From Enterobacterales bacterium (lineage in GTDB: Bacteria > Pseudomonadota > Gammaproteobacteria > Enterobacterales > Succinivibrionaceae), in assembly GCA_900768635.1 (NCBI GenBank), contig CAAGDP010000173.1:1-28538 (forward strand): a DNA stretch of 28,538 bases, written 5' to 3'. A program made the translations under genes and the position numbers. Under the pieces are notes generated by a model. It ran no database searches, had not been told where the DNA came from, and saw nothing but the letters and a program-made list of their open reading frames with translations. Below, in pieces: positions 9,801-17,539 of the stretch; the stretch's first letter is position 1, and every line of letters starts with the position of its first letter.

Positions 9801-10961
9801 TTCCTCTTTAAAACGTGCAATTTGCAACCGGATCTGATCTGCTATAAATATCTTCCACAACTTTATCTGAAGCTTAAACTCCTGAGACTTCTCTTCTTTC
9901 CAGGCAATAAGTTCCTGTAAAAGAGTTACAAATTTATCCCGTTTATCAGCATCATCTAAAATATCACAATTGTTATCCTTTTCATTATTTACAACAGACT
10001 TGACAAATTTTATATATCCATTAGCAGATAAACCTGAACCAGCAAGTTTAAATATTTTTTTAGATTGGTTATTTCTTTTGATTGAGTCTACATCCTTAAC
10101 CAGCTCCTGTGTCACATTATTTTCATACCAAGGAATAATAGAAATCATTTCCTGATATATACTATTTAACTGATTATACAAGCCGGAAAATTTTTTAATG
10201 TCAAAAACCACATGTCTATTTCCATCATTTCCGTCAATTACATCTGATTCAATATCCTCAATACGGTAAACTCCTGTTTTTTTATAAACCTCCGAGAATT
10301 CAACTGATGAATACAAATATCCCAGTACCGGTGTGAAATCCTTATTGCCGCCGTATAAAAAATCCCGGGAAAATTGAATTGCAGCCTGATTTTGGATTTG
10401 AGTATCGTCCTCAAGAATGGTAGTTCTGAACATAGCTCCGGATTCAAAGGCATGATCCCTCAACACAGACTGACAAAAGCCATGCATGGTCTTTATAGGA
10501 GCAAGATCCACCTTATTTTCAGCAATCTGCAGAAGCCGGATACTATTTTTTAAATATGCATCCCTGCCCTTGCCTTCCTTCTTAGCTTTTGCTGCAAGAA
10601 AAAGTCCCAGACTAACTATAAACTCGTCAAAATTAAAATTCCTGATATTACCGTTGGAACCCTCCAGATCACAGTTCAGAGCAAGAAGAACTTCAAAGCA
10701 CTCTCTGGTATTTACAAGGGCGCCTGCAATACGACTCCTGAGCTCTTCCGTAGCAGCTCTGGTGAATGTGGAGATAAGAATATTCTCCAGGGGAATAGGA
10801 TCCAGAATATAGTTTTCCTTATCTGTAACATCACTGATACTCTGCTGGAAACCCAAAACCAACCGAACCACAAGATTAGTAATAGTGTATGTTTTTCCGG
10901 TACCTGCTGATGCTTCAATAATGCCGGATCTGGTTAAATCTAATTCTTCTGAAATACTCAT
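6888..10961 (-). CDS. recB: RecBCD helicase/nuclease subunit RecB
   Basis: This 1357-residue protein is the 3'-5' helicase and sole nuclease of RecBCD (E. coli ~1180). UvrD-type motifs run in order: Walker A ASAGTGKT (17-24), motif II ILDEFQDTD (~424), motif III VIGDPKQAIYSFR (~457), motif V VTIHSSKGLEYPVV (~824) and motif VI LLYVAVTRAK (~895). The C-terminal nuclease domain keeps its metal site: GVID then DYKS 13 residues later (~1235-1250), the same spacing as E. coli Asp1067, Asp1080 and Lys1082. The complex loads at double-strand ends for recombination repair and for degrading linear foreign DNA. The gene lies 44 bases after recC. Residues between ~1035 and ~1085 are rich in E, K, S and Q and look like a flexible linker to the nuclease. 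Confidence 0.96.
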   Translation of the reverse strand: MSISEELDLTRSGIIEASAGTGKTYTITNLVVRLVLGFQQSISDVTDKENYILDPIPLENILISTFTRAATEELRSRIAGALVNTRECFEVLLALNCDLEGSNGNIRNFNFDEFIVSLGLFLAAKAKKEGKGRDAYLKNSIRLLQIAENKVDLAPIKTMHGFCQSVLRDHAFESGAMFRTTILEDDTQIQNQAAIQFSRDFLYGGNKDFTPVLGYLYSSVEFSEVYKKTGVYRIEDIESDVIDGNDGNRHVVFDIKKFSGLYNQLNSIYQEMISIIPWYENNVTQELVKDVDSIKRNNQSKKIFKLAGSGLSANGYIKFVKSVVNNEKDNNCDILDDADKRDKFVTLLQELIAWKEEKSQEFKLQIKLWKIFIADQIRLQIARFKEENNFLGFDDIIKNMHYAITKGTSCDKLVASLRKRYPVAILDEFQDTDRYQYEIFSKIYLEPASQSNLRLLVIGDPKQAIYSFRSADVYTYLKARDEIEKNGILTSLDTNYRSNPGLVKFVNVLFGDNRKESRPFSRNDSFKIIYQNSKTKYELDDFQGTEEVLSCNTPPLYQFQIRDDEDNILPSLLISNVADDMEKATKTDLLPVKSRLCALHVDYLLKNSRFISRKSSDSKEKKLKPGDIAVLVSDGSQADLVKTDLKNIGIDSVYLSDRSEVTQSNLEIEFFSDFMQCLLDVERREFAIRLYANPLLMKSLTEIENFSDSAADYGKYQDLLRSCRKMWDDRNFMAAFMQFIVSPQILLVCRLMCSSSGDRLLTNVFHLAEIIQNKSIQYPSPLRLKKWFDDIKSHNPQDLLEGTEETSTSIRLETQKDLVRIVTIHSSKGLEYPVVMMPFANPVPKKAKTDQDNKFFTNHIIDKNSEPRLVLDVSYSDGAAQESQEELIRLLYVAVTRAKVLLWMDIGSPKNNSDGIQDHEYPAIANLLRNKLKGQDGNNLSLENGYLSLKDFCNYLNQVQGFDDFNSLRFDPRDYHKDNRNPDPECISMEIGSDKVGEIINEQICQSEIFTKHIDRSWEITSFSRLSSIAHKPVNKYLDQEKEAEAQKSSRENDEGEIIQDNGESDTGSVEETSTSYKLDRFHFPRGTKPGSFLHQILEDIQPLRPEETQDPAAVENLRNLMKQEVEKSFFASSRTLEKWTDEKGIQTLTDWFRLITETPLDFGERRFALNEIAPEWRLPEVPFIFSMGKLMRSELDNFLLEYAKRKEWVDFSDYRLNTSSDTFPINGFLRGVIDLLFCYQGRYYILDYKSNYISGISSEYDDQHLQDAIVKHRYDLQYAIYSLAAWRFLKRRIPDFDFERDFGGVLYLFIRGLPDKNSSAAGSDKSVTGCFFRKMPGNDFIQGLDRIFEDTDRRED

Positions 10962-11005
10962 AATTGAAAACTCTTATTTTTACCTAATTACTTACCGGAT
11001 TTTGC

Positions 11006-14000
11006 TTATTTCTTATTTACCTTTAACTTCTTCATATCAGTAGAAAAAATCTCCGGCATTATGCGAAGCATATAATAGGCACTGAACATTCGTCGCAAAG
11101 GCAAAGATGATTTATCTCTGCCCAAAAACTTATCCCGCAAAGTAACATTGTCATGTTTATAATTGACGGTGACTTCACTTTTTGACTTAGTGAAATCCCG
11201 GGTTTCAAGATCCTTAAAATTAACTATAAGTTCCTTCCATTTACTATCATTTTTTGCATTCTCCAAAGAAATCTCCTGACACCCATCCACCGGCTTTAAG
11301 ACCTGGAAAAACGAGTCATCACTCAGAAGATATGCAGGAACTCCAGGAACATCTCCCGTAAGAGTATTAATTATCAGCTCAGGTTTACCGGAAGCATTTT
11401 CCAATGCCTGATTAAAATTAGATGGAATAATTTTTTGGAATTTATCCAGTTCAGTTGTAGAAATTTTATAATCGGACAGCAAAGAAAAAGGTAAAAGATG
11501 TTGCATACCAAAAAGATAAGTTGATACTAAATTGACCAGCAGTGATCTGGCTCCTTTACTGTTAAGATTATCACCCACCAGATATTTTTTGTTCTCTTTA
11601 TTGCGATAAGTACAGGTGATTATGGTGTCTTTAAAAAAGGTTTTAAGGCAAAGCATATTCACATATTGTAATAACTTGAGTTTATTAACGCTGTTAAGAT
11701 GATTATGATGGATGTATCTGTACTCTTTCTGCCCGCCGTCCCTGGCATAAACTCCTTCAACAATATCTTCTATTATTACGTGAATTTCAGCTCCCCGGGA
11801 TGCAATTTCGCGGTAGGCTTTCGGTAATAACTCCCGTGGAATAATCAAATCAATAAACAGTTTCTGAGGTTCAGGTTTAAAACCTTCCTTTTCCAGCTGA
11901 GAAATCTCTGTATAATCATTAATGTATTCAACCAGTTTTTTAGCAAGTTTCTCTTTAAAATCCTTCTCCAGAGTAGTATTTGCCGGCAACCCTCCCGAAT
12001 ATTTAAGCTTTTGGAAAAAATCCTGAATGCAAGAATTAACGCTATCCGGTGAATAATCATTATCCTTAATTACCTGACGTAGAAAGCCCTCCATTGTTTC
12101 ATCTGTAAAACGAACTTTTCGGGCTGCACGATCAAATTCAGATTTGGCAGAAAAGTTTAAATCTAAAAACCAGGAGTGAAGAAGTTCCTGATCCGGATCA
12201 TTATCATCAGAATCATTTTCATACTCACCTTTATAAGTTTCAGATATACCAAAACGATTCTTATAAAGACAGTACACCGGATCCTGAACAAATGCAGCAA
12301 GATCATCTGTACTTAAAGTAAGCAGGACTGCTTTTTCATTAATATTCTCCGGTTTACGAACACCCTGATCGGTTAAAATTGTAGAAAAATCGTTATAAAC
12401 AGAAAGAGCTTCAATTACCAGTCTTTCATTATTTTTCAGCTGTCTTTCAATGGCATCAGTAATCAGCAAAGGCAATTCCTGTAACATAATCTGCCAGAGA
12501 TCATGTTCAAGGAAACTTTTAACAGAATTATTTACCAGGGACAGTTTTTGTCGCAGTGTCCTGTATTCTCCGGATTCAACAAAAATATCCACATCCATAT
12601 ACAGCTGATGCTTATTTCCGGAAGAATCCTCTTTCATCACCGGGCAACGGATAATAGAGTAGATAACATCTCTCAAAACCCGGTACTCCACTCCTTTTTT
12701 ATCAATTTTATCCTGCCATCTGATGCCTCTGAGCTTCACAGTCTGTCGCAGAGATGCTAGCTGAGATGAAATAAAGCGATGAATAACCTGACGACACTTT
12801 ATTTCAGGAACCGGAGAAAGAGGACACATATATTCCTGATAGGAGCGATAAGGATCCCCCTGAAATAAATACTCCTTATTTTCCCCTTCCCGGTTTTGAC
12901 CGGAATGGATAACAAAATTATTCTCATCCCAGGAACTGAGGGTGTCCTTAAAAATAAACCCGGCACCACTGTCGAAAGACAGAAGTTTTCGGGAGTTATC
13001 CTTGTAAAGTTGAAACAGCTTGCAGTTATTTTCCACCGAAAGCCGGCTCTGATCCTTCATTCTGGCCAGAATATCCTGACGTTCCTGATTAAATTCTTCC
13101 AGAATAAAGGTTTTTGCCACATAATTTTCCAGTTCCTGAACTACACTGGATGGATTTAAAACTGAATTATCTACAGCTGAACGTCCGATATAGGAAATGT
13201 ACAGAGAGTCCCGGGCGGCAGTAACTGTTTCAAGGAACATATACCGATCATCATTATGTCGTGACCGGTCTCCCTTGCGGGCATACAGACCATTCTCCCG
13301 CCGGAGAAGATCAAAATCGTAATTCATATCACTGCGGGGGAAATCTCCGGAATTCATACCCATCATAATAATATGGCGGAAAGGCACGGAACGCATGGGA
13401 ACAAAAGAACAGAAATTAACCTTTCCGGACATAAATGGATGGAAAATGCTCCGGTTGGAAGCTTTATTCTTGAGATAACCGGCAAATACATCAAGAGTAA
13501 GAAGGCGATCAGGTCCAAGATTTTCAAATTGCTCGATAAGTTCAATCATAAACTCCCGGAGAATGTCATATTCATCCTCATCCATACCACTTTCTTCATT
13601 TATAAGATAAAACTTTTCCAGCACCTCCTGAATAATAAATGTTTTCCAGTCCTTGACTGTAAGACCGGAGGATTTACCCCGGATATAACCCCGGAGCTTT
13701 TCCCGCAGGGAACCTAATTCATCCACAAAATATTTAACCCTGATCAGAAGTTCAATCTGATCAGAACCAATTGCGGTATAGGGATACAGATCTCCCGCAT
13801 AAAGACCGCTGTCAGGTGGTAACAGAGAACCGATAAGCATACGATCAAAAGAACGTTCCCAGGTGGAAAAGATTTTGACGATGTCATCAGAATCAGGCTG
13901 TAAATCTTTTTCTGAATAATCTCCTCTGATGCAGGCATTATTTATCCAGGTTTTAATAATATTCAGATCATTTTGTGCAATACTGAATCGGGATGCAATG

Positions 14001-15826
14001 GAGTGTGCAGACAACAGCTCCAGAACAAAAGATCCGGTAATGGACTGATGAGGCAATGTAAGCAGATTAAAGAAACTGGTAAAGAATGAACTGCTGCGTT
14101 CATAAGTCTGATCAGAAATGGTATACGGAATATTTTCTTCCGGATTATTCCGGGAAATGCCGAAAACCGCCTCAATATAAGGGGCATAAAGATTAATATT
14201 CGGTGTCATAACCACCAGATCATTAGGCTTTAAGGCAGGATCCCTTGCAAAAAGATGAAGAATATAATCGTGAACTTTCTCAACTTCACGCATAGGCGTA
14301 TAAGCTATGTGGATTTGCACATTATGCTTAAGTTTTTCCCAGACTACAGTTTCAGAGAGCACCTCATCACTTACCCATTTAGGATCAAATATATTTCGTT
14401 CCGTTAATGAAAAAATATCTTTCTGAATAGCTGCAAGTACAGAATGACCGGAGTCTTCACGTATCCAGGGATCAATAAAGAGATCAGTATCAGTAGTCTC
14501 ATTTTCCACCAGCATATATAAAGTATCCCGGCCCTGTTTTCCCCAGGACACCAGCAGAGAATTACCGCTTATAAGTGTCCCGTCAGTTTCCTCATAATTT
14601 TTCTCAGTGAAATTTACATTATGTTCACCTGTTACTGAAAAGCTGAGATCAACAGAATGGCGTTTCAGACCTGATAACATCCGATCAACAAATGTCTGGG
14701 AAGAACCATCATCCTGAGGACTTTTAATGTCCCCCCAGTAATGCTGACAAGGGTTAAGGAGAAGGTAAAATACCTTGCAGCAGGAACTCATGCATTTAAG
14801 CATTTTAATAAACAGAGGCGGCAGAGATGAAACACCGAAGATAATCAGTGATTTGGGCAGTTTCTCCTGCATCTGTGGATTTTCAGGCAGCAACTTGATA
14901 AAGCGCTCTATCATATTTGCCAGATGTCCTTCCAGATGACCGGCCCGCTCTTCCGGATCAAAATCCTTACTGTTCAGTTCAACAATACGTTGCCATAGCA
15001 CCACCTGCCAGATATTGTTTAGAACAAAGGTGCGATCATTATCCCCGTATTGGGCAAAATCCGCCGGTTTAATTCCCTTCCACATATCACTGCTGACATC
15101 TTTCCGGAAGGTGTTTGTCCCCTTTCCCTGAGAAGTAAAATGAAGCAGTTCCCGATATATATCCGGATAACTTACCTGGGATGTGGTGGCTGCCTGTAAC
15201 CAGTCACTGCGATACAAAATATAGCCGTCAAAAATATTGGCAATAACTTCACTTAACTGATAAAGACGGGATTCATTTAACTGGGACGGTTTCTGGTGAG
15301 AAGAAGTGGAATTATTTTCATCAGATCTTCTTCTGGAGGAAGAAGGAAAAATTTTTGAGAAAAAATCCTGATTTTCTCCCTTGCCGTGCATAGGCACAAT
15401 GGCAGGATCATTCTCCTGAATAAGATAATCATAAAGGATCCTGAAAATATCTCTGGTTTTCTCGCCATTAATTAATTCCGGCAGAACGGTAAAAATATTC
15501 CATACCATATTTTCCCGGCGGTAGCGCTCCTGAGGATTGGATTTTTCCACCATTCCTAGATGATTAAAAAGTTTCCAGAAATAATTCCAGGGCAGATTAT
15601 AGCGAATACGCATACTGATGCTGGCATATTTGGCAATGCGGGTATTCAGCCATTCCCGCATACCGTTATTGGGAATAATTATATCCTGCTCTTCAAAAGG
15701 ATTTTTCGGCTGATTTATATCCATAAGACGCACTGTGATCCGGGAAAGGGCATCTAAATCATTGGAATGAACCACATGAAAAACATGTTCTGCATTATCA
15801 GCGGAGGCGGTAGACATAGTAGTCAT
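11006..15826 (-). CDS. recC: RecBCD subunit RecC (oversized)
   Basis: RecC holds RecB and RecD together, splits the DNA strands and reads Chi. The N-terminus matches the family: VVHSNDLDAL, then NPFEEQDIIIPNNGMREWLNTRIAK, comparable to E. coli YHSNRLDVL and the LVQSTGMAQWL region. It keeps the helicase-like but motor-dead layout, e.g. VMTPNINLYAPYIEAVFG and FCSFVPMRSVPFRHIIMMGMNSGDFPR. An upstream in-frame GTG (15877) exists. I place the start at the ATG at 15826 because GGTGAT precedes it at proper distance, giving 1606 residues. That is still ~480 more than E. coli RecC (1122), and the extra length seems concentrated in the C-terminal half (e.g. around 11300-12900). Identity is secure; the function of the added sequence is not. 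Confidence 0.93.
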   Translation of the reverse strand: MTTMSTASADNAEHVFHVVHSNDLDALSRITVRLMDINQPKNPFEEQDIIIPNNGMREWLNTRIAKYASISMRIRYNLPWNYFWKLFNHLGMVEKSNPQERYRRENMVWNIFTVLPELINGEKTRDIFRILYDYLIQENDPAIVPMHGKGENQDFFSKIFPSSSRRRSDENNSTSSHQKPSQLNESRLYQLSEVIANIFDGYILYRSDWLQAATTSQVSYPDIYRELLHFTSQGKGTNTFRKDVSSDMWKGIKPADFAQYGDNDRTFVLNNIWQVVLWQRIVELNSKDFDPEERAGHLEGHLANMIERFIKLLPENPQMQEKLPKSLIIFGVSSLPPLFIKMLKCMSSCCKVFYLLLNPCQHYWGDIKSPQDDGSSQTFVDRMLSGLKRHSVDLSFSVTGEHNVNFTEKNYEETDGTLISGNSLLVSWGKQGRDTLYMLVENETTDTDLFIDPWIREDSGHSVLAAIQKDIFSLTERNIFDPKWVSDEVLSETVVWEKLKHNVQIHIAYTPMREVEKVHDYILHLFARDPALKPNDLVVMTPNINLYAPYIEAVFGISRNNPEENIPYTISDQTYERSSSFFTSFFNLLTLPHQSITGSFVLELLSAHSIASRFSIAQNDLNIIKTWINNACIRGDYSEKDLQPDSDDIVKIFSTWERSFDRMLIGSLLPPDSGLYAGDLYPYTAIGSDQIELLIRVKYFVDELGSLREKLRGYIRGKSSGLTVKDWKTFIIQEVLEKFYLINEESGMDEDEYDILREFMIELIEQFENLGPDRLLTLDVFAGYLKNKASNRSIFHPFMSGKVNFCSFVPMRSVPFRHIIMMGMNSGDFPRSDMNYDFDLLRRENGLYARKGDRSRHNDDRYMFLETVTAARDSLYISYIGRSAVDNSVLNPSSVVQELENYVAKTFILEEFNQERQDILARMKDQSRLSVENNCKLFQLYKDNSRKLLSFDSGAGFIFKDTLSSWDENNFVIHSGQNREGENKEYLFQGDPYRSYQEYMCPLSPVPEIKCRQVIHRFISSQLASLRQTVKLRGIRWQDKIDKKGVEYRVLRDVIYSIIRCPVMKEDSSGNKHQLYMDVDIFVESGEYRTLRQKLSLVNNSVKSFLEHDLWQIMLQELPLLITDAIERQLKNNERLVIEALSVYNDFSTILTDQGVRKPENINEKAVLLTLSTDDLAAFVQDPVYCLYKNRFGISETYKGEYENDSDDNDPDQELLHSWFLDLNFSAKSEFDRAARKVRFTDETMEGFLRQVIKDNDYSPDSVNSCIQDFFQKLKYSGGLPANTTLEKDFKEKLAKKLVEYINDYTEISQLEKEGFKPEPQKLFIDLIIPRELLPKAYREIASRGAEIHVIIEDIVEGVYARDGGQKEYRYIHHNHLNSVNKLKLLQYVNMLCLKTFFKDTIITCTYRNKENKKYLVGDNLNSKGARSLLVNLVSTYLFGMQHLLPFSLLSDYKISTTELDKFQKIIPSNFNQALENASGKPELIINTLTGDVPGVPAYLLSDDSFFQVLKPVDGCQEISLENAKNDSKWKELIVNFKDLETRDFTKSKSEVTVNYKHDNVTLRDKFLGRDKSSLPLRRMFSAYYMLRIMPEIFSTDMKKLKVNKK

Positions 15827-15884
15827 AAAAATCACCATTGAAAAATTTGCGGGAATAATGAAAATTCCCTGACACAACCTGTTT

Positions 15885-15931
15885 ACCAGAAATCAATCTG
15901 GTATTTCTGAATAAATACCGGTAACCAGAAA
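15885..15931 (-). promoter_or_regulatory. Mutually exclusive small hairpins upstream of recC
   Basis: CCAGA (15886-15890) can pair with TCTGG (15897-15901). The same TCTGG can instead pair with a second CCAGA (15925-15929). GGTATTT (15900-15906) pairs with AAATACC (15913-15919). The arms overlap, so only one hairpin can form at a time. The site lies 60-105 bases before the recC start. A regulatory role is only inferred. Confidence 0.3.
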
Positions 15932-16001
15932 ATGATGGAAGGTTACAGGCAGCTTATGAGTCAATTTCCAGATTTGCTCAGTACAAACCTGAGAGAACCG
16001 G

Positions 16002-16691
16002 TTATACAGCAAAGGGTCCAGGATTGATATTTCCAGCCAGAAGAAAACTCTGACTGATACGCTGTTCCAGGATATTATCAGGAATAGAGTCGTTTAAAAC
16101 CATAGTATACCAGCTTTTTTTATTCATATGCCAACCCGGGTAACAGCCCTTTTGAGCAAGAACCAACCGGGCTTCTCCAGGATCCATACGCAAATCCAGA
16201 ATTTCAATTTTTTCCTGCAGGTTAAGACCGATTTTCTCGGCATCCACCGTAAGAACAAGTCCAAACCATTTGTTATTATCACTGCGCCGCCAGATACCGT
16301 TTCCCAGAAACTTAGGCCATAAAAACTCCAGTTCCCGGTGGTAATTACGATAGACAAAATCAATTATCCTGTGAGCCTGCTGAGATTTGAACAAAGAGGT
16401 TTCAAAACATTTATCAGAAATGTCTGCAATAATCTGTGCAACTGCCTGGCGGATCTCACCAACAAATTTCCCCTGTGCTGTTGTTTTATAAAGTTCGTAA
16501 GGATCGCCAGTAACGGGATCTGTTAGTTCAGTATAGATATTTCCATTAGAGTTAATACAAACTGTAAGCTCAAATTCACCATTGCGGATAGGGATCTGAT
16601 ATTGGAAGGTACCTTCTGCACAAGGCAAAAATCCATAAAGAGTCAGCCGGTGGAAATCAGGTTTTTTATCTGCTGTAAGCTCTTCAAACAT
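16002..16691 (-). CDS. MmcQ/YjbR family protein with N-terminal extension
   Basis: This is a 229-residue protein. The C-terminal ~110 residues are the MmcQ/YjbR domain: a LEFLWPKFLGNGIWRRSDNN... strand-turn start, a WFGLVL core and the family hallmark GCYPGWHMNKKSWYTMVLND (~185-204). The fold is CyaY-like, and some family members are annotated as DNA-binding; the function is unsettled. The N-terminal ~115 residues are an added region of the type found in longer family members, with FELTVCINSNGNIYTELTDP and a helix before the YjbR domain. The start has GGAG five bases upstream. The gene lies 176 bases before recC and 88 bases after the broken methyltransferase gene on the same strand, so a shared transcript is possible. 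Confidence 0.8.
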   Translation of the reverse strand: MFEELTADKKPDFHRLTLYGFLPCAEGTFQYQIPIRNGEFELTVCINSNGNIYTELTDPVTGDPYELYKTTAQGKFVGEIRQAVAQIIADISDKCFETSLFKSQQAHRIIDFVYRNYHRELEFLWPKFLGNGIWRRSDNNKWFGLVLTVDAEKIGLNLQEKIEILDLRMDPGEARLVLAQKGCYPGWHMNKKSWYTMVLNDSIPDNILEQRISQSFLLAGNINPGPFAV

Positions 16692-16779
16692 TACATCTCC
16701 GGCTTTGGAAAATATATTTCTCTTTTCAAACGTAAATACAGGTAAGGATATTCAGCAATAATCATTCAAAACCGGAAAT

Positions 16780-17290
16780 TTAATCGGTACGATATTTAAT
16801 CCCTTCCAGATCCAGAAGATATTTTTTACGGCTGAACCCGCCTGAATAACCGGTAAGTTTTCCGGTAGCACCTAATACCCGATGACAGGGTATAATAATA
16901 CTAATCATATTCCGTCCCAACGCTCCGCCTATTGCCTGAGATGACATATGACTTACATGCATCTCCTGAGCTGTTTTGGGCAATTTCACCATAAGTGGCA
17001 CTACTGCCGTAGGGGATAGTTAACAGTATATGCTGAACAGTCCGGAAAAAATCATTTCCGGTAATTTCTAGAGGAGGAATAAATCCCGGATCATGCCCGG
17101 CAAAATAAAGATCCAGCCATTTTCTGGTTTCAAGAAAAATTTCTAAATGGGGATCAGGTATATGCTCAGAGTCCCTGCTGAGGATGGAGCTTTCATTATT
17201 CTCGCCAGAAAACAACAATCCGGATAATTTATCACCAGTACTGCATAATAGAATTTCCCCCAGAGGACTTAATAACCTATCAATAAACAT
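16780..17290 (-). pseudogene. ogt: Methylated-DNA--protein-cysteine methyltransferase, frameshifted
   Basis: Two overlapping frames together give one Ogt/MGMT protein. The first frame (17290 down to 16901) gives MFIDRLLSPLGEILL, the N-terminal domain and FFRTVQHILLTIPYGSSATYGEIA, then loses similarity. The second (open from 17001 to 16780) resumes with AQEMHVSHMSSQAIGGALGRN and the active-site motif ISIIIPCHRVLG, with acceptor Cys, then LTGYSGGFSRKKYLLDLEG. The switch is a +1 shift near 16974-16981, at the run read on the minus strand as GCCCAAAAC, most simply one inserted base. The intact protein would repair O6-alkylguanine by transferring the alkyl group to the Cys. All conserved blocks survive, so the break is recent, a sequencing error, or (less likely) recoded. 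Confidence 0.85.
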
Positions 17291-17441
17291 GAATTATCAC
17301 TCATGCAAAATTCATCTCAGATTTTACAACCGAATTTCAGCCTGATGAATATCCTGCAGTAAGAACATATCTGATAACTCAGGAAATGATTAGGTTGAAA
17401 CAACTGATCATTAGGATCATAAAGATACAGTGATTATATCC
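17291..17441. other. Spacer between broken ogt and the IS end
   Basis: This is the presumed promoter region of the methyltransferase gene. On the minus strand TTCATC, 17 bases and TAAAAT make a weak promoter candidate near 17312-17340. Nothing else is recognised. Confidence 0.35.
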
Positions 17442-17475
17442 TAAAATAAAAATTTCCCAATTCTATGTACTATAG
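17442..17475 (+). repeat. IS terminal inverted repeat, transposase 3' side
   Basis: The first 20 bases are the perfect inverse of 19701-19720; a further 9 of 14 positions match inward. The transposase stop codon is 65 bases inside the end of this 34-base arm. Confidence 0.8.
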
Positions 17476-17539
17476 CCCTAAATTTGTTGTACAAAACGCA
17501 CTCATCCATTATACCAATCTAAAGTAATCGTCTTCTCTT

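Noticed and set aside
12503..12760. Plus-strand open frames within recC and recB
   Set aside because: They lie antisense to long conserved genes and show no family features.
15827..15877. GTG start of recC at 15877
   Set aside because: No ribosome binding site, and the extra 17 residues do not resemble RecC; the ATG at 15826 has GGTGAT upstream.
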